Positions 45,032-53,760 of a DNA stretch of 64,000 nt are shown one piece after another. A model generated the notes under the pieces. That model made no database searches, was not told where the DNA came from, and saw only the letters and a program-made list of their open reading frames with translations. The stretch is taken from NCBI RefSeq assembly GCF_001310085.1, contig NZ_CP012643.1, forward strand, positions 3,765,501-3,829,500. The letters are read 5' to 3'. This DNA comes from Rufibacter tibetensis. Its GTDB lineage: Bacteria; Bacteroidota; Bacteroidia; Cytophagales; Hymenobacteraceae. The translations under genes and the position numbers were made by a program. Numbering within the stretch: position 1 is the stretch's first letter; every line of letters starts with the position of its first letter.

Positions 45032-45844
45032 TTACTTGCCAAAAGCCCAAAGCAGGAAACAAGGCATCAGCCGTGCCCAAGTGGCTACGTCATGGCGGCC
45101 GCCAATGATTTCCATGTACCTGGTGTCTAGGTTCCTCTCGTAGCCTTTTTTGTAAAGTTCATTGAGCAGGCTGGTGGTGTCATCTATGGAGTCAATGATG
45201 CCGTTCTGGTTCCTGTCAGATTTTTCATCCTGAGTGCCGGCTTCAAACCAAAACTTCAGGGATGGTTTCTCCTGAGTTGATTTGATTAGTTTATGAACAA
45301 TCCGGTTTTTGTCTGGAGCGCCTTTTTTGGCTTCCTTGCTTCTCCACCAGAATGCGCCAGAAAAAGCCCCTACCTTAGAAAAGATGTTTGCATGGTGCCA
45401 GGCTATATCAAAGGCAGATACTGCTCCTAAGGAGAACCCAATAATAGAGGAGCTTGCAAATTCAGAGATATTGGTTTTCTTATAAAAGGCGGGCAATAGT
45501 TCCTCCACCACAAACTGCCGGTATTTTCCGGCCTCGGCTCCTCTACCTTTGTAGTCTGGAGTGCCCGAAATGCCAAATTCCTGTAAACGGTCACCCGCTT
45601 TGATACCCACTGTTAAAATGGGACTGATCTGGTTCTTTTTATACAAAGGCTGCAGGATTTGTTCATACTGCATGGTTTCTAAATCCTGCCCATCATTGAT
45701 CAGAAGCAAATGCAGGGGCTCTACCACACCTTCCATGTCTGGCAGGTATAGTACGCATTCTACTTCTCTGTTTAGTATTTCCGAATTTACCGTTAGCTCC
45801 TCCACCTGGATACTCACTTCGGACACTGTAAAATCTAAAAGCAT
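45032..45844 (-). CDS. Esterase (Fes-like alpha/beta hydrolase), first of the amidoligase locus
   Basis: A 270-residue hydrolase without a signal peptide, so probably cytoplasmic. The fold resembles enterochelin-esterase / esterase D proteins: LLINDGQDLETMQYEQ, nucleophile IIGFSLGAVSAFDIAW, the acid Asp in EAGTQDEKSDRNQNG and catalytic His in IGGRHDVATWARLMPC. It reads away from the five-gene amidoligase set across 152 bp, a likely shared promoter region. Its relation to that set is contextual. The natural substrate may be an ester or peptide made by the cluster. Confidence 0.8.
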   Translation of the reverse strand: MLLDFTVSEVSIQVEELTVNSEILNREVECVLYLPDMEGVVEPLHLLLINDGQDLETMQYEQILQPLYKKNQISPILTVGIKAGDRLQEFGISGTPDYKGRGAEAGKYRQFVVEELLPAFYKKTNISEFASSSIIGFSLGAVSAFDIAWHHANIFSKVGAFSGAFWWRSKEAKKGAPDKNRIVHKLIKSTQEKPSLKFWFEAGTQDEKSDRNQNGIIDSIDDTTSLLNELYKKGYERNLDTRYMEIIGGRHDVATWARLMPCFLLWAFGK

Positions 45845-45996
45845 TTTATTGTAATAAGGGTAATCCTACAAAAATAAGGGGCTAACTGTAACATATAAAA
45901 CAACTAAGATTAGAACATGTTTTTTTAATTACAGATCATTTTAAATATCCTATTGTAAATCAACTGCGTAACATACCAGAATAAATACTGAGACGA

Positions 45997-46701
45997 ATGA
46001 AAGAGCAGTATCACAAATGGTATTCGCAGCAGCTAAGCCAAGACATAGAGATGTTGGTCTACGGCGACAGCGGATACCCGGTTATTCTCTTCCCCACCTC
46101 AAAGGGCAGATATTATGAAAACAAAGATTTCAAACTCATTGAAAGTGCCGCCTGTTTCATAAACGAGGGCAAAGTAAAGATTTACTGCATAGACTCTATT
46201 GATGCCCAAAGTTGGTACAATAAAGGAGTGCATCCGGCTGACCGCGTGAAAAACCACATATGGTATGATCAAATGTTGTACCATGAATTGGCGCCCTGGG
46301 CAATGCAGGAGACGGGGCACAGCAAAGTCTGTGTGGCAGGCTGTAGTTTTGGCGGGTACCACGCGGCTAATTTCGCCTTCAAACACCCAGACAGGGTAAG
46401 CCACATGTATAGCATGAGTGGGGCTTTTGACATCAGGGGCCAGGTAGATGATTTCTATAGTGATGATGTCTATTATAACAACCCCATTGAATTTGTGCGC
46501 CATGCCACAGATCCCGCTTTATGGCAGCTAAAAATCATTCTGGGCACTTCTGATTATGATATCTGCCTTGAATCAAATCATATTCTCTCCGCCATTCTGA
46601 ATGGCAAAGGCATAAACCATTGGCTTGACATACGGCCCAACGCAGTGCATGACTGGTCTGTTTGGCGCGAGATGTTTCCGCATTATTTATCTCAGATCTA
46701 A
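45997..46701 (+). CDS. Second esterase of the amidoligase locus
   Basis: A 234-residue cytoplasmic alpha/beta hydrolase of the PF00756 esterase type: YPVILFPTSKGRYYENKDF, nucleophile VCVAGCSFGGYHAANF, acid LGTSDYDIC and His in AVHDWSVWREMFPHYL. It is the first gene of the plus-strand set and ends 17 bp before the ATP-grasp gene. With the divergent esterase it makes two hydrolases for one pathway, which could load or cut an acyl or amide product. Substrate unknown. Confidence 0.85.
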   Translation: MKEQYHKWYSQQLSQDIEMLVYGDSGYPVILFPTSKGRYYENKDFKLIESAACFINEGKVKIYCIDSIDAQSWYNKGVHPADRVKNHIWYDQMLYHELAPWAMQETGHSKVCVAGCSFGGYHAANFAFKHPDRVSHMYSMSGAFDIRGQVDDFYSDDVYYNNPIEFVRHATDPALWQLKIILGTSDYDICLESNHILSAILNGKGINHWLDIRPNAVHDWSVWREMFPHYLSQI

Positions 46702-46718
46702 CAGTAACAGTAAGCACT

Positions 46719-47723
46719 ATGAAAAAAATAGGAATTCTATTCGGGCAGGAAAAAACTTTTCCGCAGGCGTTTGTGGACCGTATCAACCAAAAAAAGGAGA
46801 AAGGCATTACGGCAGAGTTTGTCCATATTGACAAAGTCATGCAGGGCGAAAGCAATGGTTATGATGTCATTGTAGACCGTATTTCCCAAAGCGTGCCTTT
46901 TTACCGGGCCATGCTGAAAAACGCAGCCATGACCGGTACTGCGGTCATCAATAACCCATTCTGGTGGAGCGCAGATGAAAAGTTCTTCAACAACGCCTTG
47001 GCAGTAAAATTGGGTATTCCGGTGCCAAAAACGGTTTTGCTTCCATCGCGCGACATGCCCGATGATACCAACGGCAACTCTTTCCGGAACCTGAGTTTCC
47101 CGCTGGATTGGGAAGGTATCTTCAATTACGTAGGTTTCCCAGCGTACATGAAGCCCTATGACGGTGGTGGTTGGAGAGACGTTTACAAGCTGCATGACGC
47201 AGAAGATTTCTTTGACAAATTCAATCAAACTGGTCAATTGGTCATGATGCTGCAGGAGGAAATTATTTTTGATGATTATTTCCGGTGCTACTGCATTGGC
47301 GGAGAGCACGTGCGCATCATGCAATATGAGCCCCGCAATCCGCACCATTTGCGGTACGAGCACGGCAAAGCACCGGCTGCTAAAGCTATTCTGGACAAAG
47401 TGCGTGAGTACGTGATTACCCTAAACCAGTACCTGGGTTATGACTTCAACACCGTGGAATTTGCCATCAGAGATGGTATTCCGTACGCCATTGACTTCTG
47501 TAACCCGGCACCAGACGCAGAACTTACCAGCGTGGGCGAGGAGAACTTTGAATGGGTAGTAGAAACGGCTGCTTCTTATGCCATTCAGAGAGCGAAACAC
47601 CATTGGCCCAACGCAGATAACCTTACCTGGGGTAAGTTTGTCACGAGCGGCGCTGCTAAGGCTCCTTTGATTGGCGGCGGCGCACCTGTTAAAGCGGCAA
47701 GAACAACTAAAGCGAAAAGCTAA
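46719..47723 (+). CDS. ATP-grasp ligase, gene 1
   Basis: A 334-residue carboxylate ligase. Pre-grasp MKKIGILFGQEKTFPQAFVD leads to KFFNNALAVKLGIPVPKT, the lysine segment YMKPYDGGGWRDVYK, MLQEEI, and the metal site NTVEFAIRDGIPYAIDFCNP followed by PAPD, all of the ATP-grasp fold. It should join a carboxylate to an amine with ATP hydrolysis. The C-terminal 15 or so residues (APVKAARTTKAKS) are basic and look unstructured. It starts 17 bp after the esterase and ends 33 bp before the GCS2-type gene. The product is unknown. Confidence 0.88.
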   Translation: MKKIGILFGQEKTFPQAFVDRINQKKEKGITAEFVHIDKVMQGESNGYDVIVDRISQSVPFYRAMLKNAAMTGTAVINNPFWWSADEKFFNNALAVKLGIPVPKTVLLPSRDMPDDTNGNSFRNLSFPLDWEGIFNYVGFPAYMKPYDGGGWRDVYKLHDAEDFFDKFNQTGQLVMMLQEEIIFDDYFRCYCIGGEHVRIMQYEPRNPHHLRYEHGKAPAAKAILDKVREYVITLNQYLGYDFNTVEFAIRDGIPYAIDFCNPAPDAELTSVGEENFEWVVETAASYAIQRAKHHWPNADNLTWGKFVTSGAAKAPLIGGGAPVKAARTTKAKS

Positions 47724-47756
47724 TCTGGTATCCTCTAAAACGTAATCTCGTGCTGT

Positions 47757-48860
47757 ATGAATGAGTTCACACTGGGAGTAGAAGAAGAGTTCATGGTGGT
47801 AGACCCTGTGACTAGGGAGTTGACCTCGCATGATCAGAAGATTGTGGATGCCGCGCAAAAAATTCATGAAGACCAGGTAAAGGCAGAAATGCACCAGGCC
47901 GTAGTGGAGGTGGGTACCAGCATTTGCCGAAACACCGATGAGGCACGAGCCGAAGTAATTAAGCTGCGCAAAACGGTGGCAACCCTGGCCGGTGAGCTGG
48001 GGTTGCGCATCGGGGCGGCTGGTACTCACCCCTTTTCGCATTGGCAGCACCAATTAATCACAGACCACCCGCGGTACTTTGACATTGTGAATGAATTGCA
48101 GGAAGCGGCCCGTTCAAACCTTATCTTCGGGTTGCACGTGCACGTGGGTTTTCAGAGCAGGGAGATGGCCATGCATATTGCCAATGGTGTCCGGTACTTT
48201 TTACCGCACGTGTATGCCTTGTCTACCAATTCCCCTTTCTGGGAAGGCCGGAATACCGGATATAAATCTTTCAGGACAAAAGTCTTTGATAAATTTCCAA
48301 GAACCGGTATTCCAGATTACTTCAATAGCATAGAGGAATATGACAGCTACATCAAACTTTTGGTGAAAACCAACTGCATTGACAACGCCAAGAAGATCTG
48401 GTGGGACGTGCGCGTGCACCCGTTCTTTGACACAATAGAATTCAGGATTTGCGACTGCCCTATGCTGGTGAATGAGACTATGGCGTTTACCGCTATTTTT
48501 CAGGCAATCTGTGCCAAACTGTATAAGCTAAGATTGCAGAACCTGAAATTCATCACCTACAGCAGAGCGCTTATTAACGAAAACAAGTGGCGTGCAGCAC
48601 GTTATGGCATTGACGGTAAAATGATTGACTTCGGACGTGAGTTAGAAGTCAATACCCGCTCCCTGGTGCTGGAGCTGCTGGACTTCATTGATGATGTGGT
48701 GGATGAGCTGGGTAGCCGGAATGAAATCAACTATGTGCACCAGATTCTGGAGCACGGCACCGGTGCCGACCGCCAATTGGAGGTATATAGTAAAAACCAA
48801 AGCTTCACCGATGTAGTAGATTACATTACATCCCAAACTTTACAAGGCGTTGACGTATAA
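47757..48860 (+). CDS. Carboxylate-amine ligase, GCS2/YbdK family
   Basis: A 367-residue enzyme of the glutamate-cysteine ligase 2 family: FTLGVEEEFMVVDP at the start, HQAVVEVGTSICRN, GLRIGAAGTHPFSHW and FGLHVHVGFQSREM. Family members form amide bonds using ATP, e.g. gamma-glutamyl-type ligases, and YbdK has weak glutamate-cysteine activity. Here it sits between an ATP-grasp ligase and a glutamine amidotransferase, so the substrate is probably not simple glutathione. No second glutathione gene is in the window. Confidence 0.9.
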   Translation: MNEFTLGVEEEFMVVDPVTRELTSHDQKIVDAAQKIHEDQVKAEMHQAVVEVGTSICRNTDEARAEVIKLRKTVATLAGELGLRIGAAGTHPFSHWQHQLITDHPRYFDIVNELQEAARSNLIFGLHVHVGFQSREMAMHIANGVRYFLPHVYALSTNSPFWEGRNTGYKSFRTKVFDKFPRTGIPDYFNSIEEYDSYIKLLVKTNCIDNAKKIWWDVRVHPFFDTIEFRICDCPMLVNETMAFTAIFQAICAKLYKLRLQNLKFITYSRALINENKWRAARYGIDGKMIDFGRELEVNTRSLVLELLDFIDDVVDELGSRNEINYVHQILEHGTGADRQLEVYSKNQSFTDVVDYITSQTLQGVDV

Positions 48861-48949
48861 GGACATAATTTGTGTCTAGCACTGTTTTTGTACTATCATT
48901 TCAGAAGTACAATTTGTAGCTTTAGGTTTTTAATGGAGAGTAAGAGAAG

Positions 48950-49777
48950 ATGAGTATAAAAGTTGCAATCCTGGACATGTATGATGGCCATGCCAACCAA
49001 GGCATGAAATGCATCCAGGATATATTGAAGAAATTCAAGAAGAACAATTCAGTTGATTTAACATACCAGATATTTGATGTTAGGGGCAAGAACGAAATTC
49101 CCGACACCAGTTTTGATATCTATATCTCTACGGGCGGCCCCGGAAGCCCCACGGAGAGCGAAGGCTCCGAATGGGAGAACAACTACTTTGCCTTTATTGA
49201 TGAACTAGAGTCCATTAACAATGACCCTGCCAGGACAGATAAGAAGTACGGGTTCTTTATTTGCCATTCATTCCAGTTGCTTTGCAGAAAGTACAAGCTG
49301 GGCAATGTGGTGAAGAGACGGTCTACCTCTTTCGGCATTTTCCCAATCTACAAGACCGAGCATTGGGACAATGAGGAGATCTTCAGCGGGACCGATGAAA
49401 CGTTCTACGCCGTTGATTCAAGAGACTGGCAGGTAATTGAACCAGATGAGGCACAGTTTGAGAAAACAGGCGCTAAACTGCTGGCAATTGAGAAAGAGCG
49501 GACGCATGTGAACTTGGAGCGCTGTATGATGGCCATCCGGTTCAGTGACTATTTCTTCGGGACTCAGTTTCACCCAGAGGCAGATCCGGTGGGCATGAAA
49601 GCGTATTTGCTGGAAGAAGAAAACAAGGAGCGGGTCATCAAAGCGCACGGAGAGAATAAATACTATGAGATGCTTCATTTATTGGAGAATCCGGTAGAGT
49701 TGGAGTTCACCAGGAAAGAGATCATTCCATCATTTCTTCATAATGCAATCAATAGTATGCTGATACAGGAAGTATGA
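48950..49777 (+). CDS. Class I glutamine amidotransferase-like protein
   Basis: A 275-residue protein with a GAT-1 domain. YISTGGPGSPTESEG holds the oxyanion region, FFICHSFQLLCRKY the nucleophile Cys (sequence CHS, not the common CxG), and FFGTQFHPEADPVG the His-Glu pair. The catalytic triad is present, so it may release ammonia or cut a gamma-glutamyl bond. The C-terminal 55 residues are an added helical part. Its stop overlaps the next gene by 4 bp (ATGA). Confidence 0.87.
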   Translation: MSIKVAILDMYDGHANQGMKCIQDILKKFKKNNSVDLTYQIFDVRGKNEIPDTSFDIYISTGGPGSPTESEGSEWENNYFAFIDELESINNDPARTDKKYGFFICHSFQLLCRKYKLGNVVKRRSTSFGIFPIYKTEHWDNEEIFSGTDETFYAVDSRDWQVIEPDEAQFEKTGAKLLAIEKERTHVNLERCMMAIRFSDYFFGTQFHPEADPVGMKAYLLEEENKERVIKAHGENKYYEMLHLLENPVELEFTRKEIIPSFLHNAINSMLIQEV

Positions 49778-50961
49778 TAAAAGAAATAAGGGAGAAGTAT
49801 AATGCAGCCTTTTCGCAGGAAGCTTACCAGGCCATACTAGCCGAGATAAACCAGCAACTTAAAGAACCTCTGGGGTTCAGAGTGGCCGAGACTCCGGTTT
49901 TCATTGACCAGAAATTCAAGGAAAAACTGGTTGCGGCTGGTGATGACCTGGTTACTACCATCCTGAGAAAAGATTTCAAGGAACTCACAGAAAGATCTAT
50001 CCCGCAGGAATGGAGGACCGCCCATGAAAATGAGCGGCCTCACTTTCTTACTTTTGACTTTGCCGTTTGCCGCGATGAAAACCAGGAGCTTGTACCCCGG
50101 TTAATTGAGTTACAAGGCTTCCCTTCCCTTTATGGTTTTCAGCCCGAATTGGCAAAACTGTTCCAGAAACACTTCCCCCTTATAGAATCCTTTACCCCTT
50201 ATTTTGAGCAGCACGACGAGCAGGCTTATTTCGATCTGCTTCGCAGAACCATTATTGGGCATCATCAGCCTCACGAAGTAATCTTACTGGACATCAATGC
50301 TAAGGAGCAGAAAACTGTTATTGATTTCTTTATTACAGCCCGGCACTTAGGTTTAGAGATTGTCTCCTTAGAGGAACTGAAACAAGTAGGAAGCCAGATC
50401 TTCTATACAAAAGATGGCGTGAACCATCAGGTAAAGAAAATCTACAACCGGCTCATCTTTGATGAAGTAGGGAACAAAGAAGAGGCTTTCAGGAATGTGC
50501 CTGACCTGTTAACCACAGATCAGATAGAATGGGTAGGGCACCCCAACTGGTTCTACCGGATTAGTAAGTACACCATGCCATTTCTGGAAAGTGAGTTTGT
50601 GCCGCTTACCACCTTTCTTTCTGAGGTGATTACCTTTCCAGAGAATTTGTCTGACTTCGTATTGAAACCCCTTTTCTCTTTTGCAGGGCAAGGGGTGATC
50701 ATTGACGTAACTCGTGATGACCTTGCCGCCATCAAAGACCCTGAAAACTGGGTGCTGCAGAAAAAAGTGGCCTATGAACCCGTCATACAGGCTCCTGACG
50801 GATTGGTGAAATGTGAGATCAGGCTGATGTACGTTTGGCCAGATGGTGATGAGAAACCAACCTTGGCCATCAATCTTGCCAGGCTAAGCCGTGGTAAAAT
50901 GATTGGCGTACGCTACAACAGCGACTTTGATTGGGTAGGAGGGACTGTTTGCCTTTTCTAA
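49774..50961 (+). CDS. ATP-grasp-like ligase, gene 2
   Basis: A 395-residue protein translationally coupled to the amidotransferase (ATGA overlap). The N-terminal part (VPRLIELQGFPSLYGFQPEL) and the C-terminal grasp-like part (FVLKPLFSFAGQGVIIDVTR with the nucleotide-binding Lys, then WVLQKKVAYEPVIQ and KCEIRLMYVWPDGDEKPTLA) suggest an ATP-grasp enzyme of an unusual type, with the closest feel to glutathionylspermidine-synthase-like or other divergent ligases. Little similarity to ATP-grasp gene 1 outside these sites. It probably adds one further unit to the product. Confidence 0.72.
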   Translation: MIKEIREKYNAAFSQEAYQAILAEINQQLKEPLGFRVAETPVFIDQKFKEKLVAAGDDLVTTILRKDFKELTERSIPQEWRTAHENERPHFLTFDFAVCRDENQELVPRLIELQGFPSLYGFQPELAKLFQKHFPLIESFTPYFEQHDEQAYFDLLRRTIIGHHQPHEVILLDINAKEQKTVIDFFITARHLGLEIVSLEELKQVGSQIFYTKDGVNHQVKKIYNRLIFDEVGNKEEAFRNVPDLLTTDQIEWVGHPNWFYRISKYTMPFLESEFVPLTTFLSEVITFPENLSDFVLKPLFSFAGQGVIIDVTRDDLAAIKDPENWVLQKKVAYEPVIQAPDGLVKCEIRLMYVWPDGDEKPTLAINLARLSRGKMIGVRYNSDFDWVGGTVCLF

Positions 50962-51078
50962 TCACTTTTGCCTCTTTATATCTTTTCAAGATCAACTTTT
51001 TTAACGAAGTTCCTACTTGCTAACTGTGGTATGCGGCGCAATTCCTAGGCGCATTCTACAAGATAAATAGATTTGTAG

Positions 51079-51282
51079 GTGCACGCCTTTAGCCAGTGCT
51101 AGCGTAGGGGCTGTTTGTTGCGAGGCCCTTATACTGGGCTGTTTCATAGTTGCCGCTAAGCGCTCACGGCCGCGAGGCCCCGTCTTCCCCTCTCGCACTG
51201 CCCTTTCGGCCTGAGCTGTCTGTCTCTCTTAGCTTAAGCTTCTCTATGGGCAAAAGCTAGGCGCTCGATGGGAGGACTGGAA
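51079..51282 (+). repeat. Dispersed fold-back repeat, copy 1
   Basis: About 204 bp homologous to 55650-55861 in the same orientation. Shared blocks include GCGCTCACGGCC and the run CTGCCCTTTCGGCCTGAGCT, and the last part ends GGACTGGAA in both. The fold-back ends are less perfect here than in copy 2 (around 51180-51190 with 51270-51282). No open frame is conserved, so it is not a gene. Confidence 0.85.
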
Positions 51283-51285
51283 TAG

Positions 51286-51362
51286 GCAATGCGTACTATT
51301 TACTTCTAGGTGAGGATGCCTACCGCTGGCGCGAGCTTCTAACTCGTGTCCACACGCATTGC
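51286..51362. repeat. Hairpins downstream of repeat copy 1
   Basis: GCAATGCG (51286-51293) pairs with CGCATTGC (51355-51362). Inside is CGAGCTTCTAACTCG (51332-51346), a short stem-loop that aligns with CAAGTTTATAACTTG of copy 2 at the same distance (50-51 bp) from the repeat end. Confidence 0.6.
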
Positions 51363-51597
51363 TTTCTTATGCAAAAGTATATTCTCCTCCTCGAATGGTA
51401 GAGGAGGGTTCCATTTAGTATCGTTTCAGAGCCATTTTCTATAAATCAGATCCAAAACATATATGCTTTTCATGGCTCATGTTCCTTAGGAACCCTACTC
51501 TAGGTAATCTCATGCAATCATTAAGTTTTAGTTATATTCCAACTGGTTGTAGAGAGTTAATAATCTTACCTGTATCTTATAGTCACTACCTGCTGCT

Positions 51598-52287
51598 ATG
51601 AAAATAAAATCTCTACTGTGGTCCCTTCTTGCAATGCTGTTGATCAGCAATGTTGCCTTCAGCCAAAGTTACAGCGAGGAGGAGTTTTTGGAGATCGAGA
51701 AACTTAGAGTTCACTTTGCCCCACTAAATTTGTTTGACCCTGTGACAGGTGTGCTGCAGTTGGGTGTGCAGAAGACGTTCAGTCAGCGATTGGCGGTCTC
51801 CCTTGATCATGGCATGAAGATGAAGGTATTTGATAGGGGAGGTACAGGGAAACAAGGACATACCTATTCTAAAACCAAAGCTGAACTGAAGTACTTTCTT
51901 GATATCAAAAAACGAGTTATTTGGTCAAGGGTATTTTCTTATCTGGCGATTGAAGGAATGTATTTTCCACAAAAGTACAGCAGAGAAGATAATTGGGTGT
52001 ATAGAGGAACCACGTATTACAGGTATGACTACTCTAAAATTAACCGGCCAGTTTGGGTAGCTAGCCTTAAATATGGGCAGGAAACCAGGTACAGAAAAGT
52101 AGTCATAGATAAATTCATAGGATTGGGCGTCAGGCGCTTGTCAGTCAAACACCAAACTATTGGGGAGCGGGAAGACCATTTTGATCACGATGAGTGGAGT
52201 ATTGGGTTCAGAGATATTGAGGAAGGTATTTTTGAGATGATCCATGTTTCATTGGGAGTAAAATTTGGACTACCCATCTATTGGTAG
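51598..52287 (+). CDS. Hypothetical secreted protein
   Basis: A 229-residue protein with a signal peptide (MKIKSLLWSLLAMLLISNVA, cleaved near FSQS). The rest alternates in a beta-barrel-like way (LRVHFAPLNLFDPVTGVLQL, GVQKTFSQRLAVSLDHGMKM) and ends with an aromatic residue (GLPIYW), so an outer-membrane protein is likely. No specific family known. Confidence 0.72.
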   Translation: MKIKSLLWSLLAMLLISNVAFSQSYSEEEFLEIEKLRVHFAPLNLFDPVTGVLQLGVQKTFSQRLAVSLDHGMKMKVFDRGGTGKQGHTYSKTKAELKYFLDIKKRVIWSRVFSYLAIEGMYFPQKYSREDNWVYRGTTYYRYDYSKINRPVWVASLKYGQETRYRKVVIDKFIGLGVRRLSVKHQTIGEREDHFDHDEWSIGFRDIEEGIFEMIHVSLGVKFGLPIYW

Positions 52288-52429
52288 TTTCCATCATATA
52301 CTCTTCAGTTGTTTGCTTACCTATTTTTAGAAATCATCCTGTAATTACTCCTAGGCGGTTTCTGCACAGCAAAGAATATTCACTTTGCCCGATTGAACGA
52401 ATTAGTCTTTCTGATGTGAGCGCAGGTAT

Positions 52430-52473
52430 CAAACAAAAGAGCCTTCCTGATTTCAGGAAGGCTCTTTTGTTTG
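52430..52473. terminator. Terminator after sucC
   Basis: CAAACAAAAGAGCCTTCCTGA (first 20 bases shown here as CAAACAAAAGAGCCTTCCTG) and its perfect complement at 52453-52473 form a 21-bp stem with a 2-nt gap. It lies 16 bp beyond the sucC stop on the minus strand. Confidence 0.85.
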
Positions 52474-52488
52474 ATAGAGAAAAACGAG

Positions 52489-53685
52489 TTACACAGTAGC
52501 TAAAACGTCTTTTACTCTTTGCGCAGCTTCTTTCAAAGCTACAGCAGAATATACTTTCAGGCCAGATTCGTCAATGATACGAGCACCTTCTTCTGCGTTG
52601 GTTCCTTGTAGGCGAACAATGATGGGAACGTTGATAGTACCAATGTTTTTGTAAGCCTCTACCACTCCATTTGCAACACGGTCGCAACGTACAATACCAC
52701 CGAAGATGTTGATCAGGATGGCTTTTACGTTAGGGTCTTGCAAAATCAGACGGAAACCAGCTTCTACGGTTTGTGCGTTGGCTCCACCTCCTACGTCCAG
52801 GAAGTTAGCCGGCTCACCACCAGAAAGTTTAATAATGTCCATGGTCGCCATAGCCAGACCAGCACCGTTTACCATACAACCTACGTTACCGTCAAGCTTC
52901 ACATAGTTCAGGTTGCTTTTGCTCGCTTCTACTTCCAACGGATCTTCTTCCGCGATGTCGCGAAGGTCAGCCAGATCTTTATGACGGAACAGAGCGTTAT
53001 CGTCTAGGTCTACTTTACCGTCTACGGCTAAGATTTTGTTGTCTGAGGTCTTCAACACAGGGTTGATCTCAAACATAGAAGCGTCTGTGTCCAGATAGGC
53101 GTTGTACAAGCTGGTTAAGAACTTTGTAAACTCTTTGAAAGCTTCTCCTTGCAAGCCAAATGCAAACGCAATCTTATTGGCTTGGAACGGACGAAGACCA
53201 ACCGTTGGGTCAATCCACTCTTTGAAGATTTTCTCTGGCGTATGCTCAGCCACTTCTTCAATGTCCATGCCGCCCTCAGTTGACGCCATGATCACGTTTT
53301 GGCCTTTAGCTCTATCCAGTAAGATAGAAACGTAATATTCTTTCGGCTCAGAATCGCCCGGATAGTATACATCCTGCGCTACCAGCACTTTGTTTACTTT
53401 TTTGCCTTCAGGGCCGGTCTGGTGCGTGATTAGCTGCATGCCAATGATTTGGCCGGCAATCTCTTTCACCTGCTCCAGGTTTTTAGCCAATTTCACCCCG
53501 CCGCCTTTACCACGACCGCCCGCATGAATCTGGGCTTTGATTACGTGCCAGCCAGTGCCGGTTTCCTCTGTTAAACGCTTAGCAGCGGCTACCGCCTCTT
53601 CAGGGGTCTCTGCCACGATGCCTTCCTGAATTCTAACGCCGTAGCGTTTCAGAATGTCTTTCGCCTGGTACTCGTGTATATTCAT
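52489..53685 (-). CDS. sucC: Succinyl-CoA synthetase beta subunit (ADP-forming)
   Basis: Citric-acid-cycle enzyme subunit that, with SucD, makes ATP from succinyl-CoA. It is 398 residues and full length: [40 protein letters not shown] (ATP-grasp domain), [20 protein letters not shown] and the C-terminal ligase domain [20 protein letters not shown]. The partner sucD is not in this window, as is usual when the two are unlinked in Bacteroidota. Confidence 0.97.
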   Translation of the reverse strand: MNIHEYQAKDILKRYGVRIQEGIVAETPEEAVAAAKRLTEETGTGWHVIKAQIHAGGRGKGGGVKLAKNLEQVKEIAGQIIGMQLITHQTGPEGKKVNKVLVAQDVYYPGDSEPKEYYVSILLDRAKGQNVIMASTEGGMDIEEVAEHTPEKIFKEWIDPTVGLRPFQANKIAFAFGLQGEAFKEFTKFLTSLYNAYLDTDASMFEINPVLKTSDNKILAVDGKVDLDDNALFRHKDLADLRDIAEEDPLEVEASKSNLNYVKLDGNVGCMVNGAGLAMATMDIIKLSGGEPANFLDVGGGANAQTVEAGFRLILQDPNVKAILINIFGGIVRCDRVANGVVEAYKNIGTINVPIIVRLQGTNAEEGARIIDESGLKVYSAVALKEAAQRVKDVLATV

Positions 53686-53760
53686 GAGGTTAGGTTGATG
53701 TTATTAGGTGCACGAAAGTAAGGTATACGGCTAACTTTTCAAAGTTGCCTGCTGCATTCG

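Larger units (their letters stand above)
50962..51597. other. Intergenic region holding fold-back repeat copy 1
   Basis: About 640 bp, no gene. Contains the repeat at 51079-51282 and two nearby hairpins (listed). The remaining A/T-rich 230 bp before the next gene shows nothing else. Confidence 0.55.

Noticed and set aside
45032-50961. Ordinary glutathione biosynthesis
   Set aside because: The GCS2-type ligase alone might suggest it, but no canonical GshB or GshF is present, and two divergent ATP-grasp enzymes plus a GAT-1 and two esterases do not fit that pathway.
51013-51198. Minus-strand frame in fold-back repeat copy 1
   Set aside because: The frame differs from that in copy 2 and is not conserved between the two copies, so it is a by-product of the repeat.
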